A stretch of DNA of 64,000 nt, taken from assembly GCF_016758255.1 (NCBI RefSeq), contig NZ_QYAD01000001.1:124001-188000 (forward strand), given 5' to 3'. The notes under the pieces are model-generated. The model ran no database searches, was not told the origin of the DNA, and saw nothing but the letters and a program-made list of their open reading frames with translations. This DNA is from Leucobacter chromiireducens subsp. chromiireducens. Lineage in GTDB: Bacteria > Actinomycetota > Actinomycetes > Actinomycetales > Microbacteriaceae. Of the stretch, positions 46,201 through 53,975 are shown in pieces. Position 1 is the stretch's first letter, and each line of letters opens with the position of its first letter. The position numbers and the translations under genes were made by a program.

Positions 46201-47086
46201 CGCCGTGCGAGATCTCCACAACGTTCGCGCCCTGACCCGGGGAGACCTGCAGGGTGAGCGCTGGCTTGCCGTTGACGCGCGAGATCGTGTCTGCGGGCAG
46301 CGTCTCGGTCTTCACATCGGCGAAGTCGGAGATCTTCACCACGCGGTCCTCGGCCTGGATGGGGAGGGCCGCGATCTCGTCCACCGTCGTGAGCGCGGAG
46401 CCCACCGTCACCGAGAGCGGGCCCTCGGGGGACTCAGCCTGGCCGGCGGGCAGCGCGGCGCCGTGCGCCTCGAGCGTGGGGGCGATCGAGGCGGGGTCCA
46501 CCTTCAGGCGCGCAACGTCGGCGGCGCGCAGATCGATCATGATCCGCTGCTCCTCGCGGCCGGAGAGCGTCACCTTCTGCACCCCGTCGACGCCCTGCAG
46601 CGCCGGCACCACGGTCTGCGCGAGCGCGTCGCCGAACTTCGCGGGATCCTGATCCGATCCTGCGCTCAGCATCATGGCCGGCATGTCATCGGCGCCCCCG
46701 GAGAACACGGTGACCTCGGTTCCCTGCGGGAACGCCGGCTTCATTGCGTCCGCTGCGGCGCGGATCTTCGCGAGAGTCTCGTCATCACTGCCAAACGGCC
46801 ACTCGACCATGATGTCTGCGGAACCGCTCGACGTGGTTGAGGACACCTTCGTCACCCCGGGCACCGCACTCAGCGCCTGCTCGGTCGGTTCAGTGACCGT
46901 TCGCGACAGCTCCTCTGGCGCGAGGCCGGGGGACTGCACGGAGACGAACGCCATCGGCACCTGCATCGAGGGCATGAGCTCTTGTTTGAGCGCGCCCATC
47001 GAGAAGATGCCGAGCACCGCAACCGCGAGGGTCGCGAGGCCGACGATCAGCCGGTTTCTGAGGCTGGTGCGGGTGAGGAAGGACAT
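43217..47086 (-). CDS. RND-family efflux permease (AcrB/HAE1-like) with coiled-coil insertion
   Basis: RND pumps use the proton gradient to export drugs or lipids. The 1289-residue protein has two halves with twelve helices; TM4 holds GRVVDDSIVVIENI (D395/D396, matching the AcrB aspartates). In TM10 the AcrB lysine is replaced (IGIVVTNAIVLMD, T1108). Unusual parts: a cytoplasmic Pro/Ala linker at about 487-565; two long Ala/Glu/Gln helices at about 820-884 and 898-958 joined by a Pro-rich turn, inserted in the second extracellular domain between EIKLPVTP and LPLSAIATV; and a very charged C-terminal tail from about 1198. No adaptor or TolC-like gene is adjacent. ATG with GAAAGG upstream; followed at 47087-47304 by 218 featureless bases. 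Confidence 0.9.
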   Translation of the reverse strand: MSFLTRTSLRNRLIVGLATLAVAVLGIFSMGALKQELMPSMQVPMAFVSVQSPGLAPEELSRTVTEPTEQALSAVPGVTKVSSTTSSGSADIMVEWPFGSDDETLAKIRAAADAMKPAFPQGTEVTVFSGGADDMPAMMLSAGSDQDPAKFGDALAQTVVPALQGVDGVQKVTLSGREEQRIMIDLRAADVARLKVDPASIAPTLEAHGAALPAGQAESPEGPLSVTVGSALTTVDEIAALPIQAEDRVVKISDFADVKTETLPADTISRVNGKPALTLQVSPGQGANVVEISHGVNAELERLAPGLHAEFVTIFDQAPFIEQSIHDLSVEGGLGLLFAVLVILAFLGSWRSTLIAAVSIPLSLLITLIGLWWSGNTLNILTLGALTIAIGRVVDDSIVVIENISRRRGSGQLTIEGVVASVKQVAGAITASTLTTVAVFLPIAFVSGMAGQLFRPFAITVTIALLASLFVALTIVPVLAFWFMRGKERRAAKAAASVESVAGTPADDTAVLPELPELPASEAPTTALPATVHAAQGQTGVRADAVDGHASDLDEIHTAPDRLQRAIMPALGATRRHPAITLVASSLILVGTLAMSTMIPTDFLGSSGNESLQLVQTPPTSEDGDLVAAAEPVDQALGKLDGVRDVMTSIPVGQANGPATISYDVQLADGADAQAVSDAAQAAMEKLADVGEVQVLTQDAFVGGSGGSGIALQIRGNDPAALRAASDLLEKQLSGERGVQSVRSELAGEQPIVRVALDEAKAAQLGFDPASVARAVQEALEGQRVGQIMLEGRERDIVVRTPGAERTAEKVGEIKLPVTPQQTAQAQKAAADALQEKAEAEAEDARLKADAELTTQINEAAAQRGELVAQLGELNAQLAQLSAAPIVPEKPRTPGEDAAVRAQQERAEQLAAIQGAIAGAQSGIEGMDQQLVSLREAREQAATQLAEQQAAEAEQKAATEVTGTSLPLSAIATVTEELTAPVITRADGERQVTLTVDPKKGQLDAATAAIDRAIAKTELPAGVSFELGGVSAEQDEAFTQLGAAMLGAIMLVLLVMVATFRSFRGPFVLLVSIPFAATGAILGLLITGTPLGLPALIGLLMLIGIVVTNAIVLMDLVNRLREAGASLDEAVEHGTRLRLRPILMTAAATIFALIPMSLGLTGGGVFISKPLAIVVIGGLVSSTLLTLILVPILYTLVERRREKKLAKREVRRDRREAKLAGIDPATIASEADEAREAQESFAADKREARAQAKAAKRDAKSARRAERAAKRGRTPEEPTEFTEPTGPTE

Positions 47087-47304
47087 GTGGCCTTTCGGGG
47101 TGCGGCCTCAGCGCGGCGGATACCGCACGCTTCGGCCGCACGTGGGGCCGAGCTCGGCCGCACGAGGCAGGACAGAACGGTCGAGAATTCCACTCTTTCG
47201 GAAGTGGTGTCCACCGCGCATCGTCCCCTGGTACGACACAGGTCATCCCTGGGGATGAGTTCGCGCCCGTCCCGGTGCTCCCATCGCGCCCGCTGGCGCG
47301 ATCC

Positions 47305-48102
47305 CTACGCGGCGCGTGAGGTGTCGCTGCGCGGGTGCACCCACACCCAGTCGCCGTACTTCGCGAAGCGGCCATCGCCGCTCGAGCGCCCCGTGAGTCG
47401 GCGCTGAATCCAGGGCACCACGTGTTCACGGGTGTAGCGCAGCTGATCCCGCGTTGAGGGTGCGCCCACTGGGGCGGCGTCGATCACCCAGTCGGCCGGT
47501 GGCTGCGTGTCGAGCGCGCGCAGCACGTTGGCCGCGACCCGGTGGTGGCCCACCGGCGCGAGGTGCAGCCGGTCGTGCGACCAGTACTGGCGTCCCGTGA
47601 GTTCGGCGTCGTTCCAGTTGTCCGCAAAGCGGATCCCGAGCTGCTTCGCGATCGCGCCGGCGGCCGCGGTGAGTTCGTTCCCCTTCGTGCGGACGCGCCC
47701 GCCGCCGGGCAGGCCTCCCGTTGGGTTCGCCCCGGCCAGCAGGAGTGGCTCGATGCCCGCGTCTTGGATGCGGCGCAGCGCGGTCTCCGTCTCCTGCGCA
47801 ATCCACGCGAGGTCCGTGCCGGGGCGCAGCATATCGTTGCCGCCGCCGTTGAAGCTCACGAGCGTGGGGCGCAGCGCGATCGCGGGATCGAGTTGCTCGG
47901 CGATGATGGGGCCGAGCAGGCGGCCGCGGATCGCAAGGTTCGCGTACTGCACCGGCTGCCCACTCGCGTCGGCGAGCCCCTGTGCCACGAGATCGGCCCA
48001 GCCTCGCACCGAACCGTCGGGCTGTTCGTCGCCGACGCCCTCGGTGAAGCTGTCGCCGATCGCGACGTAGCGGATCGCTGCCTGCTGCTCGTGCTCGTTC
48101 AC
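47305..48102 (-). CDS. SGNH/GDSL hydrolase family esterase
   Basis: The 265-residue product has the GDSL block AIGDSFTEG (nucleophile S18), the oxyanion Gly (NLAIRGRLL), NGGGND block III and the DRLHLAPVGHHRVA block V with the catalytic Asp/His. No signal peptide, so it acts in the cytoplasm. Family members deacylate lipids or sugars; substrate unknown. The C-terminal 60 residues extend past the core fold (TREHVVPWIQRRLTGRSS...). Confidence 0.88.
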   Translation of the reverse strand: MNEHEQQAAIRYVAIGDSFTEGVGDEQPDGSVRGWADLVAQGLADASGQPVQYANLAIRGRLLGPIIAEQLDPAIALRPTLVSFNGGGNDMLRPGTDLAWIAQETETALRRIQDAGIEPLLLAGANPTGGLPGGGRVRTKGNELTAAAGAIAKQLGIRFADNWNDAELTGRQYWSHDRLHLAPVGHHRVAANVLRALDTQPPADWVIDAAPVGAPSTRDQLRYTREHVVPWIQRRLTGRSSGDGRFAKYGDWVWVHPRSDTSRAA

Positions 48103-48224
48103 GCTGTCAGCCTACGCCCGCGCGGAACCGGGTGGGGCCCTGTCGGGGCAGAACTGGTGGTGACGTGCAGCGGAAGCAGTGGTGCACACACCGGAACCCG
48201 GGGGAGGCGTGCGAGGATGGGGCG

Positions 48225-48854
48225 ATGGAGTGGTCGGGGCAACGTGTGTTTGGGGCGGGCGCGGGAGCGCTGCTCGGCGTCATGCTGGGCCTCATCCTGC
48301 TCTCCGCCTCCCGCGGCACACCGCTCGCGATCATTATTGCGGGGCTCGTCCTCGTGGTGCTCGTGGTGAACCTGATCGTGTCCGAGCGCATGGTCAGCCG
48401 GGTCATCACGCTCGCAGCGCAGCGCACGCAGCTCATCGCAACGGGGTACGCCCCCGGCGAGCCCGCACCGGCACGCGTGCACCGCGTGTTTGGCCGCGCC
48501 GCGGGCGAGGTCGCAACGATGGTGTGGCCGGGTGCGCAAGAGCCCGCGCGTCTCGCGATTCTGCACGTGCTGCCACAGAACGCGCCGCCGCGGAGCGTGT
48601 ACGCGCTCCTGCCGATGCGCTACGGCATCGAAAAGGGTGCCGCTGCCGCGGTGGTGCTTGATCCCGCGTACCCGGACATCGCGATCCTTGACGACCGCGT
48701 GCCCCTCGACACGCTGCGCGCGATCGCGGCTGATGGGCGCTGGGCGACCGTGCGGGTGCCGTCGATGTTCGTGCGCCAGGGCGGCCCGGCAACGGTAGTC
48801 GCGTGCGTTGCCGGCCTCCTCGGTGTGCTGCTGTTCGGCCTCGTCTTCGGTTAG
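48225..48854 (+). CDS. Membrane protein of unknown function
   Basis: The 209-residue product has two N-terminal helices (GAGAGALLGVMLGLILLSA; PLAIIIAGLVLVVLVVNLIV), a cytoplasmic or extracellular central region of about 120 residues and a C-terminal helix ([20 protein letters not shown]). ATG preceded by AGGATGGGG. I do not recognise the family. It precedes the rpmB operon by 225 bases, which contain that operon's promoter. Confidence 0.6.
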   Translation: MEWSGQRVFGAGAGALLGVMLGLILLSASRGTPLAIIIAGLVLVVLVVNLIVSERMVSRVITLAAQRTQLIATGYAPGEPAPARVHRVFGRAAGEVATMVWPGAQEPARLAILHVLPQNAPPRSVYALLPMRYGIEKGAAAAVVLDPAYPDIAILDDRVPLDTLRAIAADGRWATVRVPSMFVRQGGPATVVACVAGLLGVLLFGLVFG

Positions 48855-48904
48855 CCCCACGCGCTCGCGGTGGCGGCGTGCCCAATCGTGCCGACACGCC
48901 CGGC

Positions 48905-48937
48905 TTGCGTCGGGTCGCTCGGTCGCGTAAGCTTTCC
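48905..48937 (+). promoter_or_regulatory. rpmB operon promoter
   Basis: TTGCGT (48905-48910) and TAAGCT (48928-48933) with 17-base spacing. The -10 continues TTTCC and the following TTG, CTGTG, CGCCGT resemble the rpsF leader at 18183-18213. No Zur-like box is visible between here and rpmB. Confidence 0.6.
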
Positions 48938-49079
48938 CCTTGGCTGTGCGCCGTCCCAGTGCATAGACCGCGCGGGTGTCCTCGCCCGTGCTCGACTCAG
49001 GTTGAGCGCGAGAGGCGGCCCGTGCAGACAAGAAATCTTGGGTGAGGCCGTCCGGTCTCACGGTATGAGAGGAAACATC

Positions 49080-49316
49080 ATGGCAGCAGTGTGCCAGGTG
49101 ACCGGAGCCGTTCCCGGCTTTGGACACAACATTTCGCACTCGCACCGTCGCACCAAGCGTCGGTTCGATCCGAACATCCAGAAGAAGACCTACTTCGTGC
49201 CCTCACTCGGCCGCAAGGTGACGCTCACCCTGTCGGTCAAGGGCATCAAGGTGATCGATGCTCGTGGCATCGAGTCCGTCGTTGCTGATCTGCAGAAGCG
49301 TGGGGTGAAGCTCTAA
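49080..49316 (+). CDS. rpmB: 50S ribosomal protein L28 (zinc-independent type)
   Basis: The 78-residue product begins [29 protein letters not shown] and continues [19 protein letters not shown], typical L28. It has only one cysteine, so it cannot form the four-cysteine zinc site of C+ L28. ATG with GAGAGGA upstream. First of rpmB-rpmG-rpsN; its stop shares a base with the rpmG start. Confidence 0.96.
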   Translation: MAAVCQVTGAVPGFGHNISHSHRRTKRRFDPNIQKKTYFVPSLGRKVTLTLSVKGIKVIDARGIESVVADLQKRGVKL

Positions 49317-49483
49317 TGGCTAAGGATAAGGACGTACGTCCGATCATCAAGCTCCGTTCGACGGCAGGCACCGGGTTCACGTACGTGACGAAGAAGAACC
49401 GCCGCAACACCCCCGACCGCCTCGTGCTCAAGAAGTACGACCCGGTGGTTCGCAAGCACGTTGATTTCCGAGAGGAGCGCTAA
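49316..49483 (+). CDS. rpmG: 50S ribosomal protein L33 (cysteine-free type)
   Basis: This 55-residue product, [20 protein letters not shown]..., contains [23 protein letters not shown], characteristic of L33. The two CxxC pairs of zinc-type L33 are absent. ATG overlaps the last base of the rpmB stop. Too short for most gene finders but certain from context. Confidence 0.96.
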   Translation: MAKDKDVRPIIKLRSTAGTGFTYVTKKNRRNTPDRLVLKKYDPVVRKHVDFREER

Positions 49484-49485
49484 GC

Positions 49486-49791
49486 ATGGCTAAGAAGAGC
49501 ATGATCGCCAAGAACAAGCAGCGTCAGGCCATCGTCGCGCGCTACGCCGAGAAGCGTCTCGAGCTGAAGAAGGCCCTCGTGGACCCGAACGGCACCGACG
49601 AGAGCCGCGAGGCCGCTCGCGTGGGCCTGCAGAAGCTTCCCCGCAACGCTTCGCCCGTTCGCGTGCGCAGCCGTGACGTCATCGACGGCCGTCCCCGTGG
49701 CGTCCTCACGAAGTACGGTGTTTCCCGTGTTCGCTTCCGCGACATGGCGCACCGTGGCGAGCTGCCCGGCATCACCAAGTCGAGCTGGTAA
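49486..49791 (+). CDS. rpsN: 30S ribosomal protein S14 (long, cysteine-free type)
   Basis: The 101-residue product is the long S14 form: [49 protein letters not shown] and [18 protein letters not shown]. The short zinc form of about 61 residues has two CxxC pairs; none are here. It completes an operon in which L28, L33 and S14 all lack zinc-binding cysteine sets, as in the Zur-regulated rpmB2-rpmG-rpsN2 operon of mycobacteria. It begins two bases after rpmG and ends at a terminator. Confidence 0.96.
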   Translation: MAKKSMIAKNKQRQAIVARYAEKRLELKKALVDPNGTDESREAARVGLQKLPRNASPVRVRSRDVIDGRPRGVLTKYGVSRVRFRDMAHRGELPGITKSSW

Positions 49792-49810
49792 GCCAGTACC
49801 GCAACACTGA

Positions 49811-49847
49811 AGCGGGCGTGGATCCTCAGGGATCTACGCCCGCTTTT
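49811..49847 (+). terminator. Rho-independent terminator after rpsN
   Basis: A GC-rich stem (AGCGGGCGTGGATCC paired with GGGATCTACGCCCGCT, one mismatch) followed by TTTT. Confidence 0.9.
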
Positions 49848-49883
49848 GTATGTGAATCGACACGCCAGACTGAAAAAACCCTG

Positions 49884-49913
49884 CCCAGATCCGCGGAAAC
49901 CCGCCGATCTGGG
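49884..49913 (+). promoter_or_regulatory. Structured leader upstream of HU gene
   Basis: CCCAGATC/GATCTGGG (49884-49891 and 49906-49913) with an inner GCGG/CCGC stem forms a strong hairpin. Two smaller inverted pairs follow before the HU start: ACCGAT/ATCGGT and CCTGA/TCAGG. Regulatory or processing role possible; none is known to me. Confidence 0.4.
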
Positions 49914-50017
49914 GTAGATTCGTAGCGATCAACCGATCGGACCCTCCAAATCGGTGGGACACCTGAACCAGATCAGGGGCTCGGCCACTTGGTGTCGTCG
50001 CCCTGGAAGGACACAAC

Positions 50018-50296
50018 ATGGCACTCAACAAGACCGAGCTTGTCGCAAAGATCGCCGCTGAGACCGGCCAGAGCCAGGCCGCCGTTTCCAGCGTGATCGA
50101 CGGGCTGTTCGCCGCTGTCTCCGAGACCGTTGCCGGTGGCGACAAGGTTTCGATCCCCGGCTGGATCTCGTTCGAGACCGCGACCACCGCTGCACGCACC
50201 GGCCGCAACCCCCGCACGGGCGAGACCATCGACATCCCCGCTGGCAAGCGCGTCAAGGTGTCGGTCGGCTCGAAGCTGAAGGCTGCCGTGAAGTAA
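50018..50296 (+). CDS. hup: HU-family DNA-binding protein
   Basis: The 92-residue product, beginning MALNKTELVAKIAAETGQSQAAV, has the HU dimer helices, the beta arm ATTAARTGRNPRTGETIDIPA with the conserved R-x-G-x-NP motif and a short basic end. It lacks the long Lys/Ala/Pro tail of mycobacterial HupB. HU bends and compacts DNA and helps origin function. ATG preceded by GGAAGGA. Flanked by a structured leader and a terminator. Confidence 0.95.
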   Translation: MALNKTELVAKIAAETGQSQAAVSSVIDGLFAAVSETVAGGDKVSIPGWISFETATTAARTGRNPRTGETIDIPAGKRVKVSVGSKLKAAVK

Positions 50297-50309
50297 CTCA
50301 GGCTTCCTG

Positions 50310-50346
50310 GAAAACGCCCCCGCCGAATTTCGGCGGGGGCGTTTTC
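50310..50346 (+). terminator. Terminator after HU gene
   Basis: An 18-bp perfect inverted repeat (GAAAACGCCCCCGCCGAA) around a single base, ending in a GTTTTC run, works in either direction. Confidence 0.9.
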
Positions 50347-50445
50347 GTGTATGCCGCCGGAAAACGAGGAGGGTGCGGACGCTTCCGGATCCCACGCTGC
50401 CCGCCACTGACCCGGCTCACATCAGCGAGCACGTAGGCTAGAAGC

Positions 50446-52440
50446 GTGCCTCGGTATATGCGTGTCCTCGCCCCTGCCATCCTGCTCGCGGCGACCCTCG
50501 CGGCCCTGCTGGTGGGTCTCGCGATCGGTGGGGCCGCTGCAGAGCGGACGCTCGCCGACCCGGGTACCTTCATCCGCTTCGCAGTGCCGACGGCGCGCAC
50601 CATCGTCAACGTCGCAATGGCGGGGCTCATCGGTTCGGTGGTGATGGCCGTGTGGGCGCTCGCGAGCGAAAAGCCCGAGACGCGCGTCGCGCTTGATCTC
50701 GCTGCGGGCTCCGCGGCCGTGCTGACGGTCGCGAGCGCGGCGACCCTCATCTTCACGTACGTCGACCTCTCGGGGCTGCCCTTCTCCGGCGACTCGACCT
50801 TTGGCGCGGGCCTCGCGCAGTTTGTCACCGAGATTGAGCTTGGCCAGCTGTGGCTCATTGAGCTCCTCCTCGCCGCGGCGACCACCGTGCTGGCCTTCGC
50901 GATCCGCGGGCGCCGGCTCACGCTGCTCGTGCTCGTCGCGGCCCTCGTCACCGCGCTGCCACTCGCGCAGCAGGGGCACGCTGCAGGCGCGTCCGGCCAC
51001 GCGCAGGCCGTCAACTCGCTCCTCGTGCACCTCGTCGGCGCGGCGGTCTGGCTGGGCGGCTTGCTCACGCTCATCTTCGTGGCGTTCGTGGTCGACCGGA
51101 AGCGGCTCGCGCTGCTCACCTCGCGCTACTCCACGCTTGCGCTGTTCGCCTTCATCGGGGTGTCTGCCTCCGGCGTCGTGAGCGCGTGGCTGCGCGTCGG
51201 CACGCTCGATGCGCTCTTCGGCACGGGCTACGGCAAGCTCGTCATCCTGAAGACGGTGTCGCTCGTTGGCCTCGGCATCTTCGGTGCGATCCATCGCAGC
51301 TGGCTGATCCCGCGCATCGCGAGTTCGGATCGTGGCCGTGGCGTGTTCGCCTGGTTCGTGATCGCGGAGCTCGCCGTGATGGGCGTGGCGAGCGGTGTGG
51401 CGGGTGCGCTCGGCCGTACCGCGACCCCCGTGTCGTTCGAGCCGGCCCGCGACGGCGGCAGCAAGGTGAGCCCGGCCGAGTGGCTCACGGGCGATCCGCT
51501 GCCCCCGGAGCTCACGCCCATGAGCTACCTCACCGAGTGGAAGTTCGATCTTGCGTGGGCGCTCGTGTGCGTCTTCGGGCTCGCGCTGTACTTGGCCGGC
51601 GTGATCCGGCTGGCTCGCCGTGGTGACCGCTGGCCCATCGGCCGCACGATCCCGTGGATTCTCGGCATCGCGTTCCTCTTCTACACGACGAACGGCGCGC
51701 TCAACGCCTACGAGCAGTACTTGTTCTCCACGCACATGCTCGGCCACATGGCGCTCACCATGCTGATCCCGTTGCTGCTCGTGCTCGGTGCGCCGGTGAC
51801 GCTTGCGCTGCGGGCCACGGAGAAGCGCCACGACGGCTCATGGGGCGGCCGTGAGTGGATCATGTGGGCCGTGCAGACGCCCTACTCGAAGTTCATCACG
51901 CACCCGGCGGTTGCCGCAGTCGTCTTTGCTGGTTCGCTGTGGGTGTTCTACTTCACACCGATCGCGCGCTGGGCGGCGTCCGAGCACCTGGGTCACCAGT
52001 GGATGATCATTCACTTCCTGATCTCGGGCTACCTCTTCAGCCTGTCCATGATCGGGATCGACCCCGTGCCGTACCGCTTCCCGTACCCGTTGCGCCTCGT
52101 CACGCTCTTTGCCACCATGGCGTCGCACGCGTTCTTCGGCGTGACGATCATGACGGGCGACGCGCTCATGCTCGCCGACTGGTACGGCGCCATGGGCCGC
52201 ACGTGGGGTGCGACCCCGCTCGAGGATCAATCAACGGGCGGCGGCATCGCCTGGGGCATCGGTGAGCTGCCGACGCTCGCGCTCGCCCTCGTGGTGGCGG
52301 TGCAGTGGTCGCGCAGCGACGATAAGGAGCAGAAGCGCAAGGACCGTGCAGCGGATCGCTCGGGCGACGCCGAGCTCGTGGCGTACAACGAGATGCTCGC
52401 GGCCCAGGCGAAGCGCGACGGCAAGATCGCCCAGCGCTAG
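50446..52440 (+). CDS. CopD / CtaG (caa3-type oxidase assembly) fusion membrane protein
   Basis: The 664-residue protein has two membrane domains. The N-terminal part (about 1-310) resembles CopD (VNSLLVHLVGAAVWLGGLLTLIF; FGTGYGKLVILKTVSLVGLG), a putative copper importer. The C-terminal part (about 350-620) resembles caa3_CtaG (EWKFDLAWALV; FSTHMLGHMALTMLIPLLLVLGAPVTLALR; HQWMIIHFLISGYLFS; MASHAFFGVTIM), which helps load copper into cytochrome oxidase. The fusion is common in actinobacteria. Start GTG; ATG four codons later is an equally possible start as neither has a clear binding site. Confidence 0.88.
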   Translation: MPRYMRVLAPAILLAATLAALLVGLAIGGAAAERTLADPGTFIRFAVPTARTIVNVAMAGLIGSVVMAVWALASEKPETRVALDLAAGSAAVLTVASAATLIFTYVDLSGLPFSGDSTFGAGLAQFVTEIELGQLWLIELLLAAATTVLAFAIRGRRLTLLVLVAALVTALPLAQQGHAAGASGHAQAVNSLLVHLVGAAVWLGGLLTLIFVAFVVDRKRLALLTSRYSTLALFAFIGVSASGVVSAWLRVGTLDALFGTGYGKLVILKTVSLVGLGIFGAIHRSWLIPRIASSDRGRGVFAWFVIAELAVMGVASGVAGALGRTATPVSFEPARDGGSKVSPAEWLTGDPLPPELTPMSYLTEWKFDLAWALVCVFGLALYLAGVIRLARRGDRWPIGRTIPWILGIAFLFYTTNGALNAYEQYLFSTHMLGHMALTMLIPLLLVLGAPVTLALRATEKRHDGSWGGREWIMWAVQTPYSKFITHPAVAAVVFAGSLWVFYFTPIARWAASEHLGHQWMIIHFLISGYLFSLSMIGIDPVPYRFPYPLRLVTLFATMASHAFFGVTIMTGDALMLADWYGAMGRTWGATPLEDQSTGGGIAWGIGELPTLALALVVAVQWSRSDDKEQKRKDRAADRSGDAELVAYNEMLAAQAKRDGKIAQR

Positions 52441-52450
52441 AGCCGACGCG

Positions 52451-52489
52451 GCGTTCGGCCGTGGCACGGTCTGTGCTGCGGCCGAACGC
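52451..52489. terminator. Terminator between copD-ctaG and dcd
   Basis: GCGTTCGGCCG and CGGCCGAACGC form an 11-bp perfect stem with a 17-base loop between convergent genes. Confidence 0.6.
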
Positions 52490-52498
52490 GTCCAGCGG

Positions 52499-53104
52499 CT
52501 ACGCGCCGGGGGCGCCCGCCTCGGTGCCGGTCACGTCCGCGCGGTGGAAGTTCATGTGCGAGCGCGATGCCGTCGGTCCGCGCTGCCCGAGGTAGCGCGA
52601 GTACGTTGCGCCAGCGCCGTACGGGCGATCTGAGGGCGAGGTCAGCCGGAAGAAGCAGAGCTGTCCGATCTTCATGCCTGGCCAGAGGCGGATCGGCAGC
52701 GTCGCGACGTTCGACAGCTCGAGCGTCACGTGCCCCTCGAAGCCGGGGTCGATGAAGCCGGCAGTCGAGTGCGTGAGCAGGCCGAGGCGACCGAGCGAGC
52801 TCTTCCCCTCGAGGCGCGCAGCGACGTCATCGGGGAGGCCCACCTGCTCATACGTCGAGCCGAGCACGAACTCGCCGGGGTGAAGAATGAAGCCCTCTTC
52901 GGGATCCACCTCGATGAGGCGGGTCAGCTCGGGCTGCTCCTCGGCGGGGTCGATTACCGCGTACTTGTGGTTATCGAACAGGCGGAAGTAGCGGTCGAGG
53001 CGCACATCCACGCTCGACGGCTGCACCATCGAGGCTTCGCTGGGGGACAGCTGGATCCGGCCAGATGCGAGTTCGGCATTGATGTCGTGGTCAGAGAGCA
53101 GCAC
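52499..53104 (-). CDS. dcd: dCTP deaminase
   Basis: Dcd converts dCTP to dUTP (or, in bifunctional actinobacterial and archaeal forms, directly to dUMP), providing the dTMP precursor. The 201-residue protein has [55 protein letters not shown] and the catalytic [19 protein letters not shown] with its glutamate. GTG start, preceded by GAGGG. The downstream dUMP-forming activity is not decided here. It ends 10 bases from the TetR gene stop region. Confidence 0.95.
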   Translation of the reverse strand: MLLSDHDINAELASGRIQLSPSEASMVQPSSVDVRLDRYFRLFDNHKYAVIDPAEEQPELTRLIEVDPEEGFILHPGEFVLGSTYEQVGLPDDVAARLEGKSSLGRLGLLTHSTAGFIDPGFEGHVTLELSNVATLPIRLWPGMKIGQLCFFRLTSPSDRPYGAGATYSRYLGQRGPTASRSHMNFHRADVTGTEAGAPGA

Positions 53105-53114
53105 GCCCTCTATC

Positions 53115-53861
53115 CTAGGCGAGCTCGGCGCCCTCGGGAATCTCTTCGGTCAGGGCGAAGAGCAGCTCGGCCAGCCGATCGCCCAGTTCGTCGAGCGCAC
53201 TCGACTGGGTGTGGGCCGTTCCGGCGAGGGCCGCCGCGCGGAGCGCCTGCTCGTACACGCCGCTCAGCACCGGCATCGCCCGCTCAACCGGGATCACGAA
53301 GCGCCTGCCCGCAGCGGCGAGCACGCGCTCGACCACGCCGGAGATGTTCGCGTAGAAGCCGTCCATGAAATCGTGATGCCCGGGGGCGAGTGAGGGATCC
53401 CGCATTGCGAGGAGCAGGAACTCGGCCTCCAGCACGAACCACGCTGTCGCGTCCTCTGACGGGGAGAAGAACTGCACGATGTAGCCCGCAGCCTCCGTCG
53501 GGGATACGCAGCCGCTGCGCTCCCGAAGCGTGGGGGCAAGTTCGTGCGCCTTCTCCGCGAGGTCTTCGGCGCGGCGATCGAACTCGCGGGCGAGGAGCTC
53601 GAGGAACAACTGCTCCTTGCTCTCGAAGTTTGAGTAGAACGCGCCGCGCGTGAAGCCGGCGCGCGCGCAGATCGACTCGACCGCGGCGCCCTGCAGGCCC
53701 TCCTCGGCGAACACTTCGATGGCGGCATCGAGCAGGCGAGTGCGCGTCTCTTGCCGCCGGGCGCTCGGCGGCGCATCGGCGTGAACCGCGGCGAGGGCGC
53801 CGGTGGGCATACCCGGTTCACGGACGGTGGCGTCCGCAGCGCGCTCGGGTGAAGGAATCAT
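53115..53861 (-). CDS. TetR-family transcriptional regulator
   Basis: The 248-residue protein has an N-terminal HTH ([53 protein letters not shown], about 38-92) preceded by a disordered 35-residue lead, and an all-helical ligand domain. It is divergent from the MMPL gene with 114 bases between; the twin palindromes there are the expected operators for itself and the transporter pair. Confidence 0.9.
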   Translation of the reverse strand: MIPSPERAADATVREPGMPTGALAAVHADAPPSARRQETRTRLLDAAIEVFAEEGLQGAAVESICARAGFTRGAFYSNFESKEQLFLELLAREFDRRAEDLAEKAHELAPTLRERSGCVSPTEAAGYIVQFFSPSEDATAWFVLEAEFLLLAMRDPSLAPGHHDFMDGFYANISGVVERVLAAAGRRFVIPVERAMPVLSGVYEQALRAAALAGTAHTQSSALDELGDRLAELLFALTEEIPEGAELA

Positions 53862-53900
53862 GGCCCCATTTTCTCACGTTCAGCCTGCTCGGAGCAGGCC

Positions 53901-53942
53901 TCGATACATTAGTGTATCGAAACGGATGCACTCGTGTATCGA
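53901..53942. promoter_or_regulatory. Twin palindromic operators between tetR and MMPL genes
   Basis: TCGATACATTAGTGTATCGA (53901-53920) has perfect 8-bp arms around 4 bases. A second weaker copy, CGGATGCA-CTCG-TGTATCGA (53923-53942), shares the right arm TGTATCGA. Centres are 22 bases apart, about two helical turns, fitting cooperative TetR dimers. Confidence 0.8.
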
Positions 53943-53975
53943 ACCCGTTAGCGACCGGAAGGCCCTTTCCCTCTC

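Noticed and set aside
43688..46840. A 1050-codon open frame on the strand opposite the RND permease
   Set aside because: Its translation is rich in His/Arg/Gly without domains and mirrors the third-position GC bias of the real gene.
47087..47304. Possible small gene or RNA in the 218-base gap upstream of the RND gene
   Set aside because: No conserved start, tRNA-like fold or strong hairpin could be supported.
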